A DNA stretch of 64,000 nucleotides from Antarctobacter aquimaris. Lineage in GTDB: Bacteria > Pseudomonadota > Alphaproteobacteria > Rhodobacterales > Rhodobacteraceae. Position numbers and translations under genes: made by a program. This document shows, one piece after another, positions 45,384-55,012 of the stretch; position 1 is the first letter of the stretch, and every line of letters begins with the position of its first letter. The notes beneath the pieces are model-generated. The model had not been told where the DNA came from. It was given only the letters and a program-made list of their open reading frames with translations, and did no database searches. The stretch lies in the NCBI RefSeq assembly GCF_900184945.1, contig NZ_FXYF01000013.1:1-64000 (forward strand), given 5' to 3'.

Positions 45384-47347
45384 TCCGCCGGCACCCCCTG
45401 CACGGGCGCGGCCTTGCGCGCGCCCGCGGCGATGCGGTAACGGCGGTCCGACAGGCTCAGACAACCGCCCAGCGCCATGATGATGCAGCCGGCCCAGATC
45501 CAGTTGGCCAGCGGCTTGATGTAGGTGCGGACCACCCAGCCGCCTTCGCCCTGCGGATCGCCGATCACGACGTAGACGTCGCGCATCACCCGATAGTCGA
45601 TCGCCGCCTCGGTGGTGGGCATGCCCGCCACCGGATACATCCGCTTTTCCGGGTACAGCACGGCCACCTCCTGCCCGCCCTTGGACACGGCGATCTCGCC
45701 CATGGTCGAGGTATAGTTCGGCCCCTGCACCCGCTTGACGTCGGTCAGCACCAGTTCGTAGGCGCCCACGGTGAACGGCTCACCCACCTTGGCGACGCGG
45801 ATGTCCTCCTGTTGCCAGGCCAGCATCGCGGCGATGCCCAGCATGGTGATGCCCAGCCCGCTGTGCGCCACGCTCTTGCCCCAGTCGGCGCGCGGCAGGC
45901 GCAGCAGGCGGCTCAGGTCGCGCGACTGCCCGGTGCGGCCGATCAGGTCGGTCACCGACCCGGCCACCAGCCAGGTGCCCAGAAAGACGCCGATCGGCCC
46001 CATCAGGCTGCGGCCGGACTGCATCGCCCAGACCAACCCCATCAGCGCCACGGCCAGGACAAAGGCCGGCGCCAGCGCGCGCAGCACCTTGTCCAGCTTG
46101 CCGCGCTTCCAGCTGATCATCGCGCCGACCGGCAGGATCAGCCCCAGCACCACCATGAAGGGCGTGAAGGCCATGTTGAAGAAGGGCGCGCCGACCGACA
46201 GTTTGCGGTCGAACAGCATCTCGGCCACAAACGGCCACATGGTGCCGACAAAGACGACAAAGCTGGAGACCGCCAGCAGGATGTTGTTGACCACCAGCGC
46301 GCTTTCGCGGCTGACCACGCTGAACACGCCCTTGGCCTCCATCGCATGCGCCCGCGCCGCGAACAGCGTCAGCGCCCCGCCGGTGAAGAACACCAGGATA
46401 TACAGGATGAACTGGCCGCGCACCGGGTCGTTGGCAAAGGCATGCACCGAGGTCAGCAGCCCCGAGCGCACGATGAAGGTGCCGATCAGCGAAAAGCCGA
46501 AGGCGAGGATCGCCAGCAGGATGGTCCAGCTTTTCAGCGACTCGCGCTTTTCCACCACGATGGCGGAATGCAGCAGGGCCGCGGCAAACAGCCAGGGCAT
46601 GAACGACGCGTTTTCCACCGGGTCCCAGAACCAGAAACCGCCCCAGCCGAGTTCGTAGTAGGCCCACCACGATCCCAGCGCGATGCCGACGGTCAGAAAG
46701 ATCCAGGCCGCCAGCGTCCAGGGCCGCACCCAGCGGCCCCAGGCCGCGTCCACACGCCCCTCGATCAGCGCCGCAACGGCAAAGCTGAAACAGATCGAAA
46801 GCCCGACATAGCCGAGGTAGAGGAACGGCGGATGGAAGGCCAGGCCCGGGTCCTGCAACAGCGGGTTGAGGTCGGTGCCGTTGATCGGCGCCATGCCCAG
46901 CCGGTCGAAGGGGTTCGAGGTGAACAGGATGAAGGCGTAGAACGCCGCCGAGATCGACGACTGCACCGCCAGCACCCGCGCCCGCAGCGTCGGCGGCAGG
47001 TTGGCCCCGAACCAGGCCGCGCAGGCGCCGAACAGCGCCAGGATCAGCACCCAGAGCAGCATCGAGCCCTCGTGGTTGCCCCAGACGCCCGAGATCTTGT
47101 AGAGCATCGGCTTGTCCGAATGGCTGTTCTCGTAGACCAGCCGCAGGGAAAAGTCCGACACGACAAAGGCATGGGTCAGGGCGGCAAAGCTCGCCGCGAC
47201 CAGGATGAATTGCGCCGTCGCGGCGGGTTCGGCCACGGCCATCCACCCCGGCCAGCGCCGCTGCGCGCCGATCATCGGCACGACCATCTGCACCAGGGAG
47301 ACCAGGAAGGCCAGGATGAGGGCGAAATGTCCGAGTTCTGTGATCAT
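45380..47347 (-). CDS. ccmF: Cytochrome c haem lyase subunit CcmF
   Basis: 655 residues from ATG 47347 with about 14 membrane helices. The tryptophan-rich haem-handling motif WGGFWFWDPVENASFMPW is intact, as are GSMLLWVLIL and conserved loop histidines. It joins haem to apocytochromes c in the inner membrane. The genome's dihaem cytochrome and cytochrome c' above depend on it. ccmE, ccmG and ccmI are not next to it in the window. Confidence 0.95.
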   Translation of the reverse strand: MITELGHFALILAFLVSLVQMVVPMIGAQRRWPGWMAVAEPAATAQFILVAASFAALTHAFVVSDFSLRLVYENSHSDKPMLYKISGVWGNHEGSMLLWVLILALFGACAAWFGANLPPTLRARVLAVQSSISAAFYAFILFTSNPFDRLGMAPINGTDLNPLLQDPGLAFHPPFLYLGYVGLSICFSFAVAALIEGRVDAAWGRWVRPWTLAAWIFLTVGIALGSWWAYYELGWGGFWFWDPVENASFMPWLFAAALLHSAIVVEKRESLKSWTILLAILAFGFSLIGTFIVRSGLLTSVHAFANDPVRGQFILYILVFFTGGALTLFAARAHAMEAKGVFSVVSRESALVVNNILLAVSSFVVFVGTMWPFVAEMLFDRKLSVGAPFFNMAFTPFMVVLGLILPVGAMISWKRGKLDKVLRALAPAFVLAVALMGLVWAMQSGRSLMGPIGVFLGTWLVAGSVTDLIGRTGQSRDLSRLLRLPRADWGKSVAHSGLGITMLGIAAMLAWQQEDIRVAKVGEPFTVGAYELVLTDVKRVQGPNYTSTMGEIAVSKGGQEVAVLYPEKRMYPVAGMPTTEAAIDYRVMRDVYVVIGDPQGEGGWVVRTYIKPLANWIWAGCIIMALGGCLSLSDRRYRIAAGARKAAPVQGVPAE

Positions 47348-47562
47348 GACGCGAACTATAGGGCCGGCGAAATAGCGGGCCAATCGAAATCGGTCGGCGC
47401 GTCAGATCACAATGTCGCAAGGGGGGCCGCGCCCTTGTTCGTGCGTGGCGCCGCGCCCCGGCGTTGCAGGGGTATTTTTGCAGAAAAGAAGCCACGGGCG
47501 CGCGCCGGGCTTCCTCTCTCTTGCACTACACGGCCCGGGCCCGGGCCCAGGGGGCCCGGTCT

Positions 47563-48126
47563 TCAGGACGCGCGGCGGCGCCAGTCGGCCAGCGCCGGGT
47601 TGTCCGCGGGCGCGTCATAGTCGCGCGTCTCGACCGGCTCGGGCGCGTCTTCCGGCAGGCCCCGCAGCGACTCGACGTCGCGCACGGTCTGCACCACCTG
47701 CGGCACCGCCGCCAGCGTCGTCGCCAGTTCGCGCTGGAAATCCTGCCCCTTGGCCTGGTGGCGCGCGCCGAAGTAGAAGCTGACGATCGCCGCCAGCAGC
47801 CACCACAGCGGTTCCGGCACCAGCGCGATGCCCGCCATGCGCGCGGCAAACCAGATCGGGTCCACCATCGCCGCCACGAACAGCCCCAGCGTGCCCAGCG
47901 CCATCGCCGGGCGCGGCACGCGGTTCAGCGCGTCCATCAGCCGGTCGAACCAGCCGCGCCGGACGATCTTGAACTCGCCCGCCATCTGCGCCAGCGCGTC
48001 GGACTGCGCGTCAAAGCCGCGCTGCGCCTGCGCCTCGGCGTTGACGCGGAACACCTCCGCCGTCTCGGCCACCACGTTGCGGCCCGAGCCGAACAGCGCG
48101 CCGAGGATCTGACCGATCAGCCCCAT
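47563..48126 (-). CDS. Holin family protein (gene-transfer-agent-type lysis)
   Basis: 187 residues with two adjacent membrane helices (ALGTLGLFVAAMVDPIWF and PLWWLLAAIVSFYFG) and a charged C-terminus. This is the 3TMs-type phage holin family found beside an N-acetylmuramidase in Rhodobacteraceae, where homologues serve in release of gene transfer agents. It overlaps the muramidase gene by ten bases. The 215 bases downstream to ccmF hold GC-rich repeats but no gene. Confidence 0.85.
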   Translation of the reverse strand: MGLIGQILGALFGSGRNVVAETAEVFRVNAEAQAQRGFDAQSDALAQMAGEFKIVRRGWFDRLMDALNRVPRPAMALGTLGLFVAAMVDPIWFAARMAGIALVPEPLWWLLAAIVSFYFGARHQAKGQDFQRELATTLAAVPQVVQTVRDVESLRGLPEDAPEPVETRDYDAPADNPALADWRRRAS

Positions 48127-48740
48127 GAGGACACCCGCGCCTGGAACTCGGCCTCCGACAGGTGATACCGGGGCGCGATGAATTCCTCGGCCCGCTTGAT
48201 CCAGCCGCCCTTGCCGCCCGCCCGGGTGCGTGCGTATTTGCGCGAGGCCGGGCGGTTGTCGGCGATGCGGAAATAGTAGTTGCGCCGGGCGATGCCGTAG
48301 GCGTCGACCATGTGACCGGGGGCCTTGGAATAGGCGCGCGCCGCGGCGCCGATGGTCTGCGGCCCGATCGCCCCGTCGACCGAGACCCGTTCGCCCATGT
48401 CGTTCAGCAGCCGTTGCAGGATCTTCACCGCGTTGCCGCCGGCGTTGACGTACATGTCAAAGACCGTGGCGTGCAGCGGTTCGGGCAGCTCGGCGATGCG
48501 CGGCTTGAGAAAGTAGTGCGTCAGGAAGATGGTCACCGCCTGTTCGCGGGTGATCCGGCGCACGTCCTCGGCGTCGACCTTGCCGTCGCCGGTCAGGTCC
48601 AGCCCCAGCCGCCGCATGGTGTGGATGGTGACGCCGTGGTTCGTCGCCCCGCCGGGATCGTCGGGGTCGTTGACATAACCGCCCTCGCGGGCAACGATTT
48701 CTTCGGCCATCTGCCGGACACGGCTTGTGAGTGTCGACAT
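48117..48740 (-). CDS. Holin-associated N-acetylmuramidase (GH108)
   Basis: 207 residues from ATG 48740. EIVAREGGYVNDPDDPGGATNHGVT contains the catalytic Glu (E19) of glycoside hydrolase 108, and the C-terminal VDGAIGPQTIGAAAR resembles a peptidoglycan-binding module. It has no signal peptide, so export relies on the adjacent holin. Together they look like the stand-alone lysis cassette of Rhodobacterales gene transfer agents; capsid genes are not in the window. Confidence 0.9.
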   Translation of the reverse strand: MSTLTSRVRQMAEEIVAREGGYVNDPDDPGGATNHGVTIHTMRRLGLDLTGDGKVDAEDVRRITREQAVTIFLTHYFLKPRIAELPEPLHATVFDMYVNAGGNAVKILQRLLNDMGERVSVDGAIGPQTIGAAARAYSKAPGHMVDAYGIARRNYYFRIADNRPASRKYARTRAGGKGGWIKRAEEFIAPRYHLSEAEFQARVSSWG

Positions 48741-48825
48741 CGCGGGCCCTCCTGCTTGGTGGTGTGACGATGCGACAGAGCCTGCGCCGCAGCCGTTAAC
48801 CAAACCTCAGGGGAGCGTACGTTGC

Positions 48826-49248
48826 ATGACCGCCGATGAGATCATCGCCCTGCTGGACCTTTCCCCGCATCCCGAGGGCGGGCATTACCGCCAGACCTGG
48901 GCCGCCCCGGCCGAGGGCGACCGGCCGCCCGGCACCTGCATCTATTTCCTGCTGAAGGCAGGCGAGCGCAGCCATTGGCACCGCGTCGACGCGGGCGAGA
49001 TCTGGCATTTCTACGCCGGCGCGCCCCTGCGCCTGATGCGCGCGGCCACGGACACTGGCCCACGCGACGACATCATCCTCGGGCCGGACCTCGCTGCCGG
49101 GCAGCGTCCGCAGGGCATCGTGGAACCGGGCCACTGGCAGGCCGCGCAATCCCTGGGCGACTGGACTCTGGTGGGCTGCACCGTCTCGCCGGGGTTCCGC
49201 TTTGACGGCTTCGAACTGGCCGCGCCCGGCTTCGACATCCCGACATAG
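48826..49248 (+). CDS. Cupin_5 (DUF985-like) protein
   Basis: 140 residues from ATG 48826 behind GGGGAGCG. LSPHPEGGHYRQTWAA, SHWHRVDAGEIWHFYAGAPL and LVGCTVSPGFRFDGFEL are signatures of the cupin_5 family. Histidines in HWHRVD and WHF may bind a metal. Function unknown. It ends a few bases before a strong hairpin. Confidence 0.87.
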   Translation: MTADEIIALLDLSPHPEGGHYRQTWAAPAEGDRPPGTCIYFLLKAGERSHWHRVDAGEIWHFYAGAPLRLMRAATDTGPRDDIILGPDLAAGQRPQGIVEPGHWQAAQSLGDWTLVGCTVSPGFRFDGFELAAPGFDIPT

Positions 49249-49253
49249 CAAAA

Positions 49254-49277
49254 CGCCCGGGGGTCTCCCCCCGGGCG
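49254..49277. terminator. Terminator between convergent genes
   Basis: CGCCCGGGGG and CCCCCGGGCG form ten-base arms around TCTC. There is an A-run on the left (CAAAA), so on the minus strand it ends in TTTTG and can terminate the PRC-barrel gene. Confidence 0.8.
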
Positions 49278-49298
49278 CGTCGTCGTCAGTCAAACCGG

Positions 49299-49853
49299 TT
49301 AGTAGGCTGCGGTGTCTTCGTAGGCGTCCATGCCGGTCAGCTGCTCCGAGGTGTAGCGCGTCACCACCGAATAGCTCGCTTCGTCCACCAGCACGGTCTT
49401 CATGTCCTCGACCGGCAGCAGGACCAGCTTGTCGCCGATGCCGAGGAAGCCGCCGACCTCGGCCAGCACCCCTTCGATCCGGCCGTCAGCCGACAGGACC
49501 ACGTCCTCGACCGAGCCGATGCGCTCCCAGTTGTCGGCCACCTTGGTGTAGTCCACCGTCAGGTCCCAATCCGCGCCGGTCTCGGCCGAAATGGTGTAGA
49601 TCGGCGAGCCGGCGATGGCGGACAGCTTCACCGGACCGTGGAACAGGACATCCGCGGTGGGATCCGCCCCCTCCACGTCGGTCTTGGCCATCTCGCTGCC
49701 GACCGGGTTGGCGTCCATCGGCACCACGGTATCGGCCGGCTGGGCCTGTTCCATGGGCTTCGGTTCCATCGCCGGATCGGCGGCATGGCTTTCGGCAAAG
49801 GCCACGGCGGGAACGAGGGCAGCGGCAGCAACGGTCATTGTCAGGCGTTTCAT
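49299..49853 (-). CDS. Exported PRC-barrel domain protein
   Basis: 184 residues: a signal peptide (LTMTVAAAALVPAVAFA), a flexible Met/Pro-rich stretch, and a C-terminal PRC-barrel-like domain (GSVEDVVLSADGRIEGVLAEVGGFLGIGDKLVLLPVEDM). Proteins of this kind are periplasmic and often stress-linked in Alphaproteobacteria. The 90 bases before pgi show no feature. Confidence 0.85.
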   Translation of the reverse strand: MKRLTMTVAAAALVPAVAFAESHAADPAMEPKPMEQAQPADTVVPMDANPVGSEMAKTDVEGADPTADVLFHGPVKLSAIAGSPIYTISAETGADWDLTVDYTKVADNWERIGSVEDVVLSADGRIEGVLAEVGGFLGIGDKLVLLPVEDMKTVLVDEASYSVVTRYTSEQLTGMDAYEDTAAY

Positions 49854-49943
49854 AACGGTCTCCTTTTTTCCGTTTCTTCTGCCCTGACAACCTCTCTGTC
49901 CGCCCCTCCGTTCCAGCCTTTATTTTTCGCGTTTCCGGGAACT

Positions 49944-51527
49944 TCAGCCGCGTCCGTGCGTATGCACATACTTGAGCAGCTGCGCGGTCGACCCGTCCTT
50001 GCCGGTCACCGGCTGCGCGCCCGTCACCATCGGCCCCAGCGCGGTGGCCAGTTCCTTGCCCAGCTCCACGCCCCACTGGTCGAACGAGTTGATTCCCAGG
50101 ATCACCCCCTCGACAAACACCCGGTGCTCGTACAGCGCCACGATCTTGCCCAGCGTCTCGGGGTCGAGCATCGGGTAGATCAGCGTGGTGGACGGCCGGT
50201 TGCCCGGGAACACCCGGTGCCGCGCCTGCCGCTCCAGCTCGGCGCCCTCGAACTGGCCCGCCACCTTGCCGCGCGCCTCGTCCAGCGACCGGCCGCGCAT
50301 CAGCGCCTCGGACTGCGCCAGGCAGTTGGCCACCAGCAGCGCGTGATGGTGCTGCAACTCGGGCTCGTGGCCCTTGGCGGCGACCAGGAACTCGGCCGGG
50401 ATCACCCGCGTGCCCTGGTGGATCAGCTGGTAGAACGCGTGCTGGCCGTTGGTGCCCGGCTCACCCCAGACCACCGGGCCGGAATGATAGGGCAGGTCCG
50501 CGCCGTCCATGCTGACGCCCTTGCCGTTCGATTCCATCTCCAGCTGTTGCAGGTAGGCGGGCAGCCGCATCAGCCGGTTGTCATAGGGCAGCACCGCGCG
50601 CGAGGCATGACCCAGCACCTGGTTGTGCCAGATCCCCACCAGCGCCAGCAGCACCGGCAGGTTCTGCGCAAAGGGCGCGGCCTGGAAATGCCGGTCCATC
50701 TTCATCGCGCCGGTCAGGAAGGCGCGGAACTGCTCCGGCCCCACCGCCAGCATCACCGACAGGCCGATCGGCCCCCAGACCGAATAGCGCCCGCCGACCC
50801 AGTCCTCAAAGCCGAACACCCGGTCCGCCGGGATGCCAAAGGCGCCGGCCTTCGCGACGTTGGACGACAGTGCAATGAACTTGCCGTCGTCCGACACGCC
50901 CTTGTCCGCCAGCCAGGTCTTGGCGGTCTGCGCGTTGGTCATCGTCTCGATGGTGGTAAAGGTCTTGGAGGCGACGATGAACAGCGTCGTCTCCGGGTTG
51001 CACCGCGCCAGAGTGTCGGCGATGTCCGCGCCGTCCACGTTGGACACGAAATGCGTCGCCGGCCCGTCGTGGTAGGGCGCCAGCGCCAGCACCGCCATCA
51101 CCGGCCCCAGGTCGGACCCGCCGATGCCGATGTTGACCACATCCCGAACGCCCGAGGCGCGGATCTCGCGCGCCAGCGCCTCCATCCGGCCCAGCGTTTC
51201 CAGCACCGGCGGCATGACGTCCACGCCATCCACCCGCACCTCCGACCCGTCAAGATTGCGCAGGGCGGTGTGCAGCACCGCGCGGCCCTCAGTCTCGTTG
51301 ATCTTTGCGCCGCCGAACATCGCGTCGCGCCGCGCCGCCACCTGCCGCCGCTCGGCCAGCGCCAGAAGGGCGGCCAGCACCTGCGCGTCGATCTGCGTCT
51401 TGGAGTAGTCGAACAGCAGCCCCTCGGCCTCCAGGCTGAACGCTTCCGCCCGCCCGGCGTGGTCGAACAGCGACTCGATCCGGCGGTCGCCCATGCCCGC
51501 CGCCAATGCCTTCAGATCATCGAACAT
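49944..51527 (-). CDS. pgi: Glucose-6-phosphate isomerase
   Basis: 527 residues. It interconverts glucose 6-phosphate and fructose 6-phosphate. [41 protein letters not shown] and [12 protein letters not shown] are the family signatures and are complete. Third gene in a zwf-pgl-pgi run with 81 bases before it, where a weak hairpin may tune expression. Confidence 0.97.
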   Translation of the reverse strand: MFDDLKALAAGMGDRRIESLFDHAGRAEAFSLEAEGLLFDYSKTQIDAQVLAALLALAERRQVAARRDAMFGGAKINETEGRAVLHTALRNLDGSEVRVDGVDVMPPVLETLGRMEALAREIRASGVRDVVNIGIGGSDLGPVMAVLALAPYHDGPATHFVSNVDGADIADTLARCNPETTLFIVASKTFTTIETMTNAQTAKTWLADKGVSDDGKFIALSSNVAKAGAFGIPADRVFGFEDWVGGRYSVWGPIGLSVMLAVGPEQFRAFLTGAMKMDRHFQAAPFAQNLPVLLALVGIWHNQVLGHASRAVLPYDNRLMRLPAYLQQLEMESNGKGVSMDGADLPYHSGPVVWGEPGTNGQHAFYQLIHQGTRVIPAEFLVAAKGHEPELQHHHALLVANCLAQSEALMRGRSLDEARGKVAGQFEGAELERQARHRVFPGNRPSTTLIYPMLDPETLGKIVALYEHRVFVEGVILGINSFDQWGVELGKELATALGPMVTGAQPVTGKDGSTAQLLKYVHTHGRG

Positions 51528-51608
51528 CCTGCGTCTCCTTCGCCATCCACGGATGGCATTTTTTTATAGCGTGATCCGCCCCCCACGGGGCGCATGAGGG
51601 GGCGGGCG

Positions 51609-52286
51609 CTACAGCGCCCAATGCACCCGCGCGTCCGACAGCACCGCGTTGATCGGCGCCTCCGAGGCCGGCAGCCCGCGCGCGGCCTCCAACGCCTTGC
51701 GCTTTTCCGCGCCAAAGATCAGCACGTGCTTGGACATGGCGTCATCCAGCACCCGCGCGGACAGCGTGATGCGCGGCTCGGGCGCGCCCGGCGCGCGCAT
51801 CGGCAGCAGCACCGGCGCATCGCGCGACAGTGCCTCTTCCAGCCGGTCGGCGCCGGGAAACAGCGACGCGGTGTGCAGGTCCGCCCCCATCCCCATCAGC
51901 GCCACCGCCAGCGGCAGTTCCGCCTCGATCGGCTTGGCCAGCGCCGCCATGGCATCGTCCGGGTCCGGCACATCGGCATAGAGCGGCAGGTAGCCCGCCG
52001 CCGCCGCCCGTTCGACCAGCAGCCGCCGGCGCAACAGCGCGGTGTTCGACCGCGGGTGATCCGCCGGCACCCAGCGTTCGTCAGTCAGCAGCACGTCCAC
52101 CCGCGCCCAGTCCAGGTCGACCGCGCAGAGATCGTCGAACACCGGCCCCGGAGAGGTCCCGCCCGGCACCGCAAAGGCCACCCGCTCGCGCTGCGCCAGC
52201 GCGCTGCGCAGCTCGCCGGCCAACTGGTTGGCCAGGTCGATGGCCAGCATCTCGCGGTCCTGGTACTCGATCAGTTCGTAGGTCAC
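51609..52286 (-). CDS. pgl: 6-Phosphogluconolactonase
   Basis: 225 residues from GTG 52286, overlapping the zwf stop by four bases (GTGA). It hydrolyses 6-phosphogluconolactone. FAVPGGTSPGPVFDDL, DVLLTDERWVPADHPRSN and ALMGMGADLHTASLFPG carry the active-site Arg and His residues of the family. Translationally coupled to zwf. Confidence 0.95.
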   Translation of the reverse strand: MTYELIEYQDREMLAIDLANQLAGELRSALAQRERVAFAVPGGTSPGPVFDDLCAVDLDWARVDVLLTDERWVPADHPRSNTALLRRRLLVERAAAAGYLPLYADVPDPDDAMAALAKPIEAELPLAVALMGMGADLHTASLFPGADRLEEALSRDAPVLLPMRAPGAPEPRITLSARVLDDAMSKHVLIFGAEKRKALEAARGLPASEAPINAVLSDARVHWAL

Positions 52287-53737
52287 GATTTCAGCTCCCG
52301 CCAGCGGCGCCCGTCCTTGTGCATCAGGATCTGCGCCTCTTCCGGCCCGACGGACCGCGGCTCGTAGGGCTTGGGCACCTCGCCCCGGCTCTGCCAGCCG
52401 GCGATGATCGGATCGGTCCAGGCCCAGGCCGCCTCGACCTCGTCGCCGCGCATGAACAATGTCTGGTTGCCCCGGATCACGTCCATGATCAGCCGCTCGT
52501 AGGCGTCGGGCACCTCCTCGGCTTCCGGCCCCAGCGCCTCGGCAAAGCTCATGTCCAGCGGCACGTCGACCAGCCGCATGCCGCCCGGCCCCGGCTCCTT
52601 GATGGTCACGTCCAGCGTCATGCCCTCGTTCGGCTGCAACCGGATCGACAGCACGTTGCGGTGCCGCCCCGCGTCGGCGCCAAAGATCGAATGCGGCGCG
52701 TCCTTGAACACCACCGCGATTTCCGAGGCGCGCGTCTTCAGCTTCTTGCCGGTGCGCAGGTAGAACGGCGTCCCGGCCCAGCGCCAGTTCGAGATATGGC
52801 ACTTCAGCGCGATAAAGCTCTCGGTGGTCGACCGCGGGTTTTCCACATGCGCGCGATAGCCCGGCTGGCTGTCGTCGGCGGCGTATTGCCCGCGCACGAT
52901 GTGATGGTATTCCACCGGGTCCAGCGCCCGGATCACCTTCAGCTTTTCGTCGCGCACCGCGTCCGGCTCGAACCGCGCGGGCGGCTCCATGGCGATCAGG
53001 CACAACAGCTGCATCAGGTGGTTCTGCACCATGTCCCGCATCGCGCCCGAGGTGTCGTAGTAGCCGCCGCGCCCGCCCACGTCGACCGTCTCGGCCACGG
53101 TGATCTGGATGTGGTCGACGTATTGCGCGTTCCACAGCGGCTCGAACAGCATGTTGCCAAAGCGGACCGCCATCAGGTTCTGGACCGTTTCCTTGCCCAG
53201 GTAATGGTCGATCCGGTAGATCTGCGTCTCGTCGAAATGCCGGCGCAGCGTGTCGTTCAGCGCCTTGGCGCTTTCCAGGTCGTGGCCAAACGGCTTTTCG
53301 ACCACCACGCGCGACTCGTCGTCGGCCAGGCCGAACCCCTTGAGCCGTTCCGCCAGCGCGCCGAACAGCGAGGGCGCGACCGAGAAGTAGAACGCCCGCA
53401 CCGTGTCCGGCCGCAGCCGCGCCTTCAGCGCTTCCCAGCCGCCCTCGCCCTTGGCGTCGACCGCCTCGTAGCCCAGCCGCTCCAGAAAGGCGTCCAGCGT
53501 GCCGGCCTCGCAGCTGCGGCCGCCGCCGAACTCGGCGATGGACTCGGCCACCATGGCGCGGAACCCGGCATCGTCCATGTCGCTGCGCGCCGCGCCGACG
53601 ATGCGCGCGCCCTCGGGCATCTGCCCGCTGCAGAATCGCCGGAACAGCCCCGGCAGGATCTTGCGCCGCGCCAGGTCGCCGGTGGCGCCAAAGATGACAA
53701 GGTCGAAAGGATCGACGGGAATTACGCGTGAAACCAT
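52283..53737 (-). CDS. zwf: Glucose-6-phosphate 1-dehydrogenase
   Basis: 484 residues from ATG 53737. The NAD(P)-binding FGATGDLARRKILP and the active-site RIDHYLGKETVQN are intact. EKPFGHDLESAK is the usual substrate-side segment. It commits glucose 6-phosphate to the pentose phosphate and Entner-Doudoroff routes; edd and eda are not in the window. First gene of the zwf-pgl-pgi unit, with a perfect palindrome 51 bases upstream of its start as a candidate operator. Confidence 0.97.
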   Translation of the reverse strand: MVSRVIPVDPFDLVIFGATGDLARRKILPGLFRRFCSGQMPEGARIVGAARSDMDDAGFRAMVAESIAEFGGGRSCEAGTLDAFLERLGYEAVDAKGEGGWEALKARLRPDTVRAFYFSVAPSLFGALAERLKGFGLADDESRVVVEKPFGHDLESAKALNDTLRRHFDETQIYRIDHYLGKETVQNLMAVRFGNMLFEPLWNAQYVDHIQITVAETVDVGGRGGYYDTSGAMRDMVQNHLMQLLCLIAMEPPARFEPDAVRDEKLKVIRALDPVEYHHIVRGQYAADDSQPGYRAHVENPRSTTESFIALKCHISNWRWAGTPFYLRTGKKLKTRASEIAVVFKDAPHSIFGADAGRHRNVLSIRLQPNEGMTLDVTIKEPGPGGMRLVDVPLDMSFAEALGPEAEEVPDAYERLIMDVIRGNQTLFMRGDEVEAAWAWTDPIIAGWQSRGEVPKPYEPRSVGPEEAQILMHKDGRRWRELKS

Positions 53738-53787
53738 GAGTCTTCTGCCTTTTCCGCTCCGCGCCGCGCCGTCGGGTCCGATTCTGG

Positions 53788-53807
53788 ACCCGTTAGCGCT
53801 AACGGGT
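53788..53807. promoter_or_regulatory. Perfect palindromic operator candidate upstream of zwf
   Basis: ACCCGTTAGCGCTAACGGGT is a 20-base perfect palindrome with the TTAGCGCTAA core typical of LacI/GalR-family operators. It lies 51 bases before the zwf ATG, inside the expected promoter, so a LacI-type regulator probably controls zwf-pgl-pgi. The regulator gene is not in the window. Confidence 0.7.
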
Positions 53808-53950
53808 TTTTCGGCCCCCGGATAACCCATGTCCGAACGAAAGTCTAACACCCATCGCATGCTTCACAATGGCGTCAGGAAAAATCTTTGGGGGTGGTCC
53901 GGTCCCGGAGGCCGCACTACGCCTTGATCCGACACCGTGAGGACACCCGC

Positions 53951-54898
53951 ATGAAAGACGCCGTCGCCGCGAACATCGGCAAGTTCGAGAATCCCCAGCT
54001 GACCGCCAAGGGCGAGCCGCGCGCGCAGGTGGCCCTGACCAACCCCACCACGCTGTGGTTCAACACCGGCACCCTGTGCAACATCACCTGCGTGAACTGC
54101 TACATCGAAAGCTCGCCCGAGAACGACCGCCTGGTCTACATCACCGCCGACGAGGTGTCGTCCTACCTCGACCAGCTCGCCGACCGCGCCTGGGGCGTGA
54201 CCGAGATCGGCTTTACCGGCGGCGAGCCATTCATGAACCCGCAGATGATCGAGATGGCCCGCCGCAGCCTCGCGCGCGGCTACCGGGTGCTGATCCTGAC
54301 CAACGCCATGCGCCCGATGATGCGCCCCGCCATGCGCCAGGGGCTCCAGGCGCTGGTGGCCGACTACGGCGACGAACTCACCCTGCGCATTTCGCTCGAT
54401 CACTGGTCCGCCGCGCAGCACGACGCCGAACGCGGCACCGGCACCTTCGACAAGACGCTGCAAGGCATGCGCTTCCTGCGCGACGCCGGCGTGACCATGA
54501 CCGTCGCCGGCCGCTCCCTCTGGGGCGAGACCGAGACCGAGGCCCGCGCCGGCTTTGCCCGCCTCTTCGCGGCCGAAGGCTTTGCCATCGACGCCGCCGA
54601 CCCGGGCGCCTGCGTGCTCTTCCCGGAAATGGACGTCACCGTCGAGGTGCCCGAGATCACCACCGCCTGCTGGGACATCCTGGACAAATCGCCCGACGAG
54701 GTGATGTGCGCCTCCTCGCGCATGGTGGTGAAACGTCGCGGCGCCGCCAGCCCCTCCGTCGTCGCCTGCACCCTCCTGCCCTACGAGGCCGAGTTCGACC
54801 TGGGCGAAACGCTGGAACAGGCCGAACGCCCGGTGCCGCTCAACCACCCCCATTGCGCCAAGTTCTGCGTGCTGGGCGGGGCCAGCTGCTCCGGCTGA
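53951..54898 (+). CDS. Radical SAM protein of unknown substrate
   Basis: 315 residues from ATG 53951. The cluster motif is CNITCVNCY (C43, C47, C50) after a LWFNTGTL strand; GFTGGEPFMNP is the SAM-binding GGE motif. The C-terminus has further cysteines (CAKFCVLGGASC), which may bind a second cluster. No peptide precursor is seen nearby. It precedes a nucleoside hydrolase by 114 bases on the same strand; a link to nucleoside metabolism is only positional. Confidence 0.88.
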   Translation: MKDAVAANIGKFENPQLTAKGEPRAQVALTNPTTLWFNTGTLCNITCVNCYIESSPENDRLVYITADEVSSYLDQLADRAWGVTEIGFTGGEPFMNPQMIEMARRSLARGYRVLILTNAMRPMMRPAMRQGLQALVADYGDELTLRISLDHWSAAQHDAERGTGTFDKTLQGMRFLRDAGVTMTVAGRSLWGETETEARAGFARLFAAEGFAIDAADPGACVLFPEMDVTVEVPEITTACWDILDKSPDEVMCASSRMVVKRRGAASPSVVACTLLPYEAEFDLGETLEQAERPVPLNHPHCAKFCVLGGASCSG

Positions 54899-55012
54899 CC
54901 CACGTCCGCGATGGGCGGCAAGTCTTTGCCGACACCACCTGCCAACTTGCACCCGCGACGCCCCCGTGCGACTGCTCTGCCACCCGCGCCAGCGACCGGA
55001 CAGGAGGCAGGC

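Noticed and set aside
45176-47620. Very long plus-strand frame (over 800 codons) opposite ccmF and ccmH
   Set aside because: It is the shadow of ccmFH, with His/Gln/Arg-rich composition and no domain.
51609-53135. Single long frame joining pgl to sequence antisense or out of frame with zwf
   Set aside because: The part upstream of 52286 overlaps zwf in another frame and shows no protein similarity; pgl starts at the GTG that overlaps the zwf stop.
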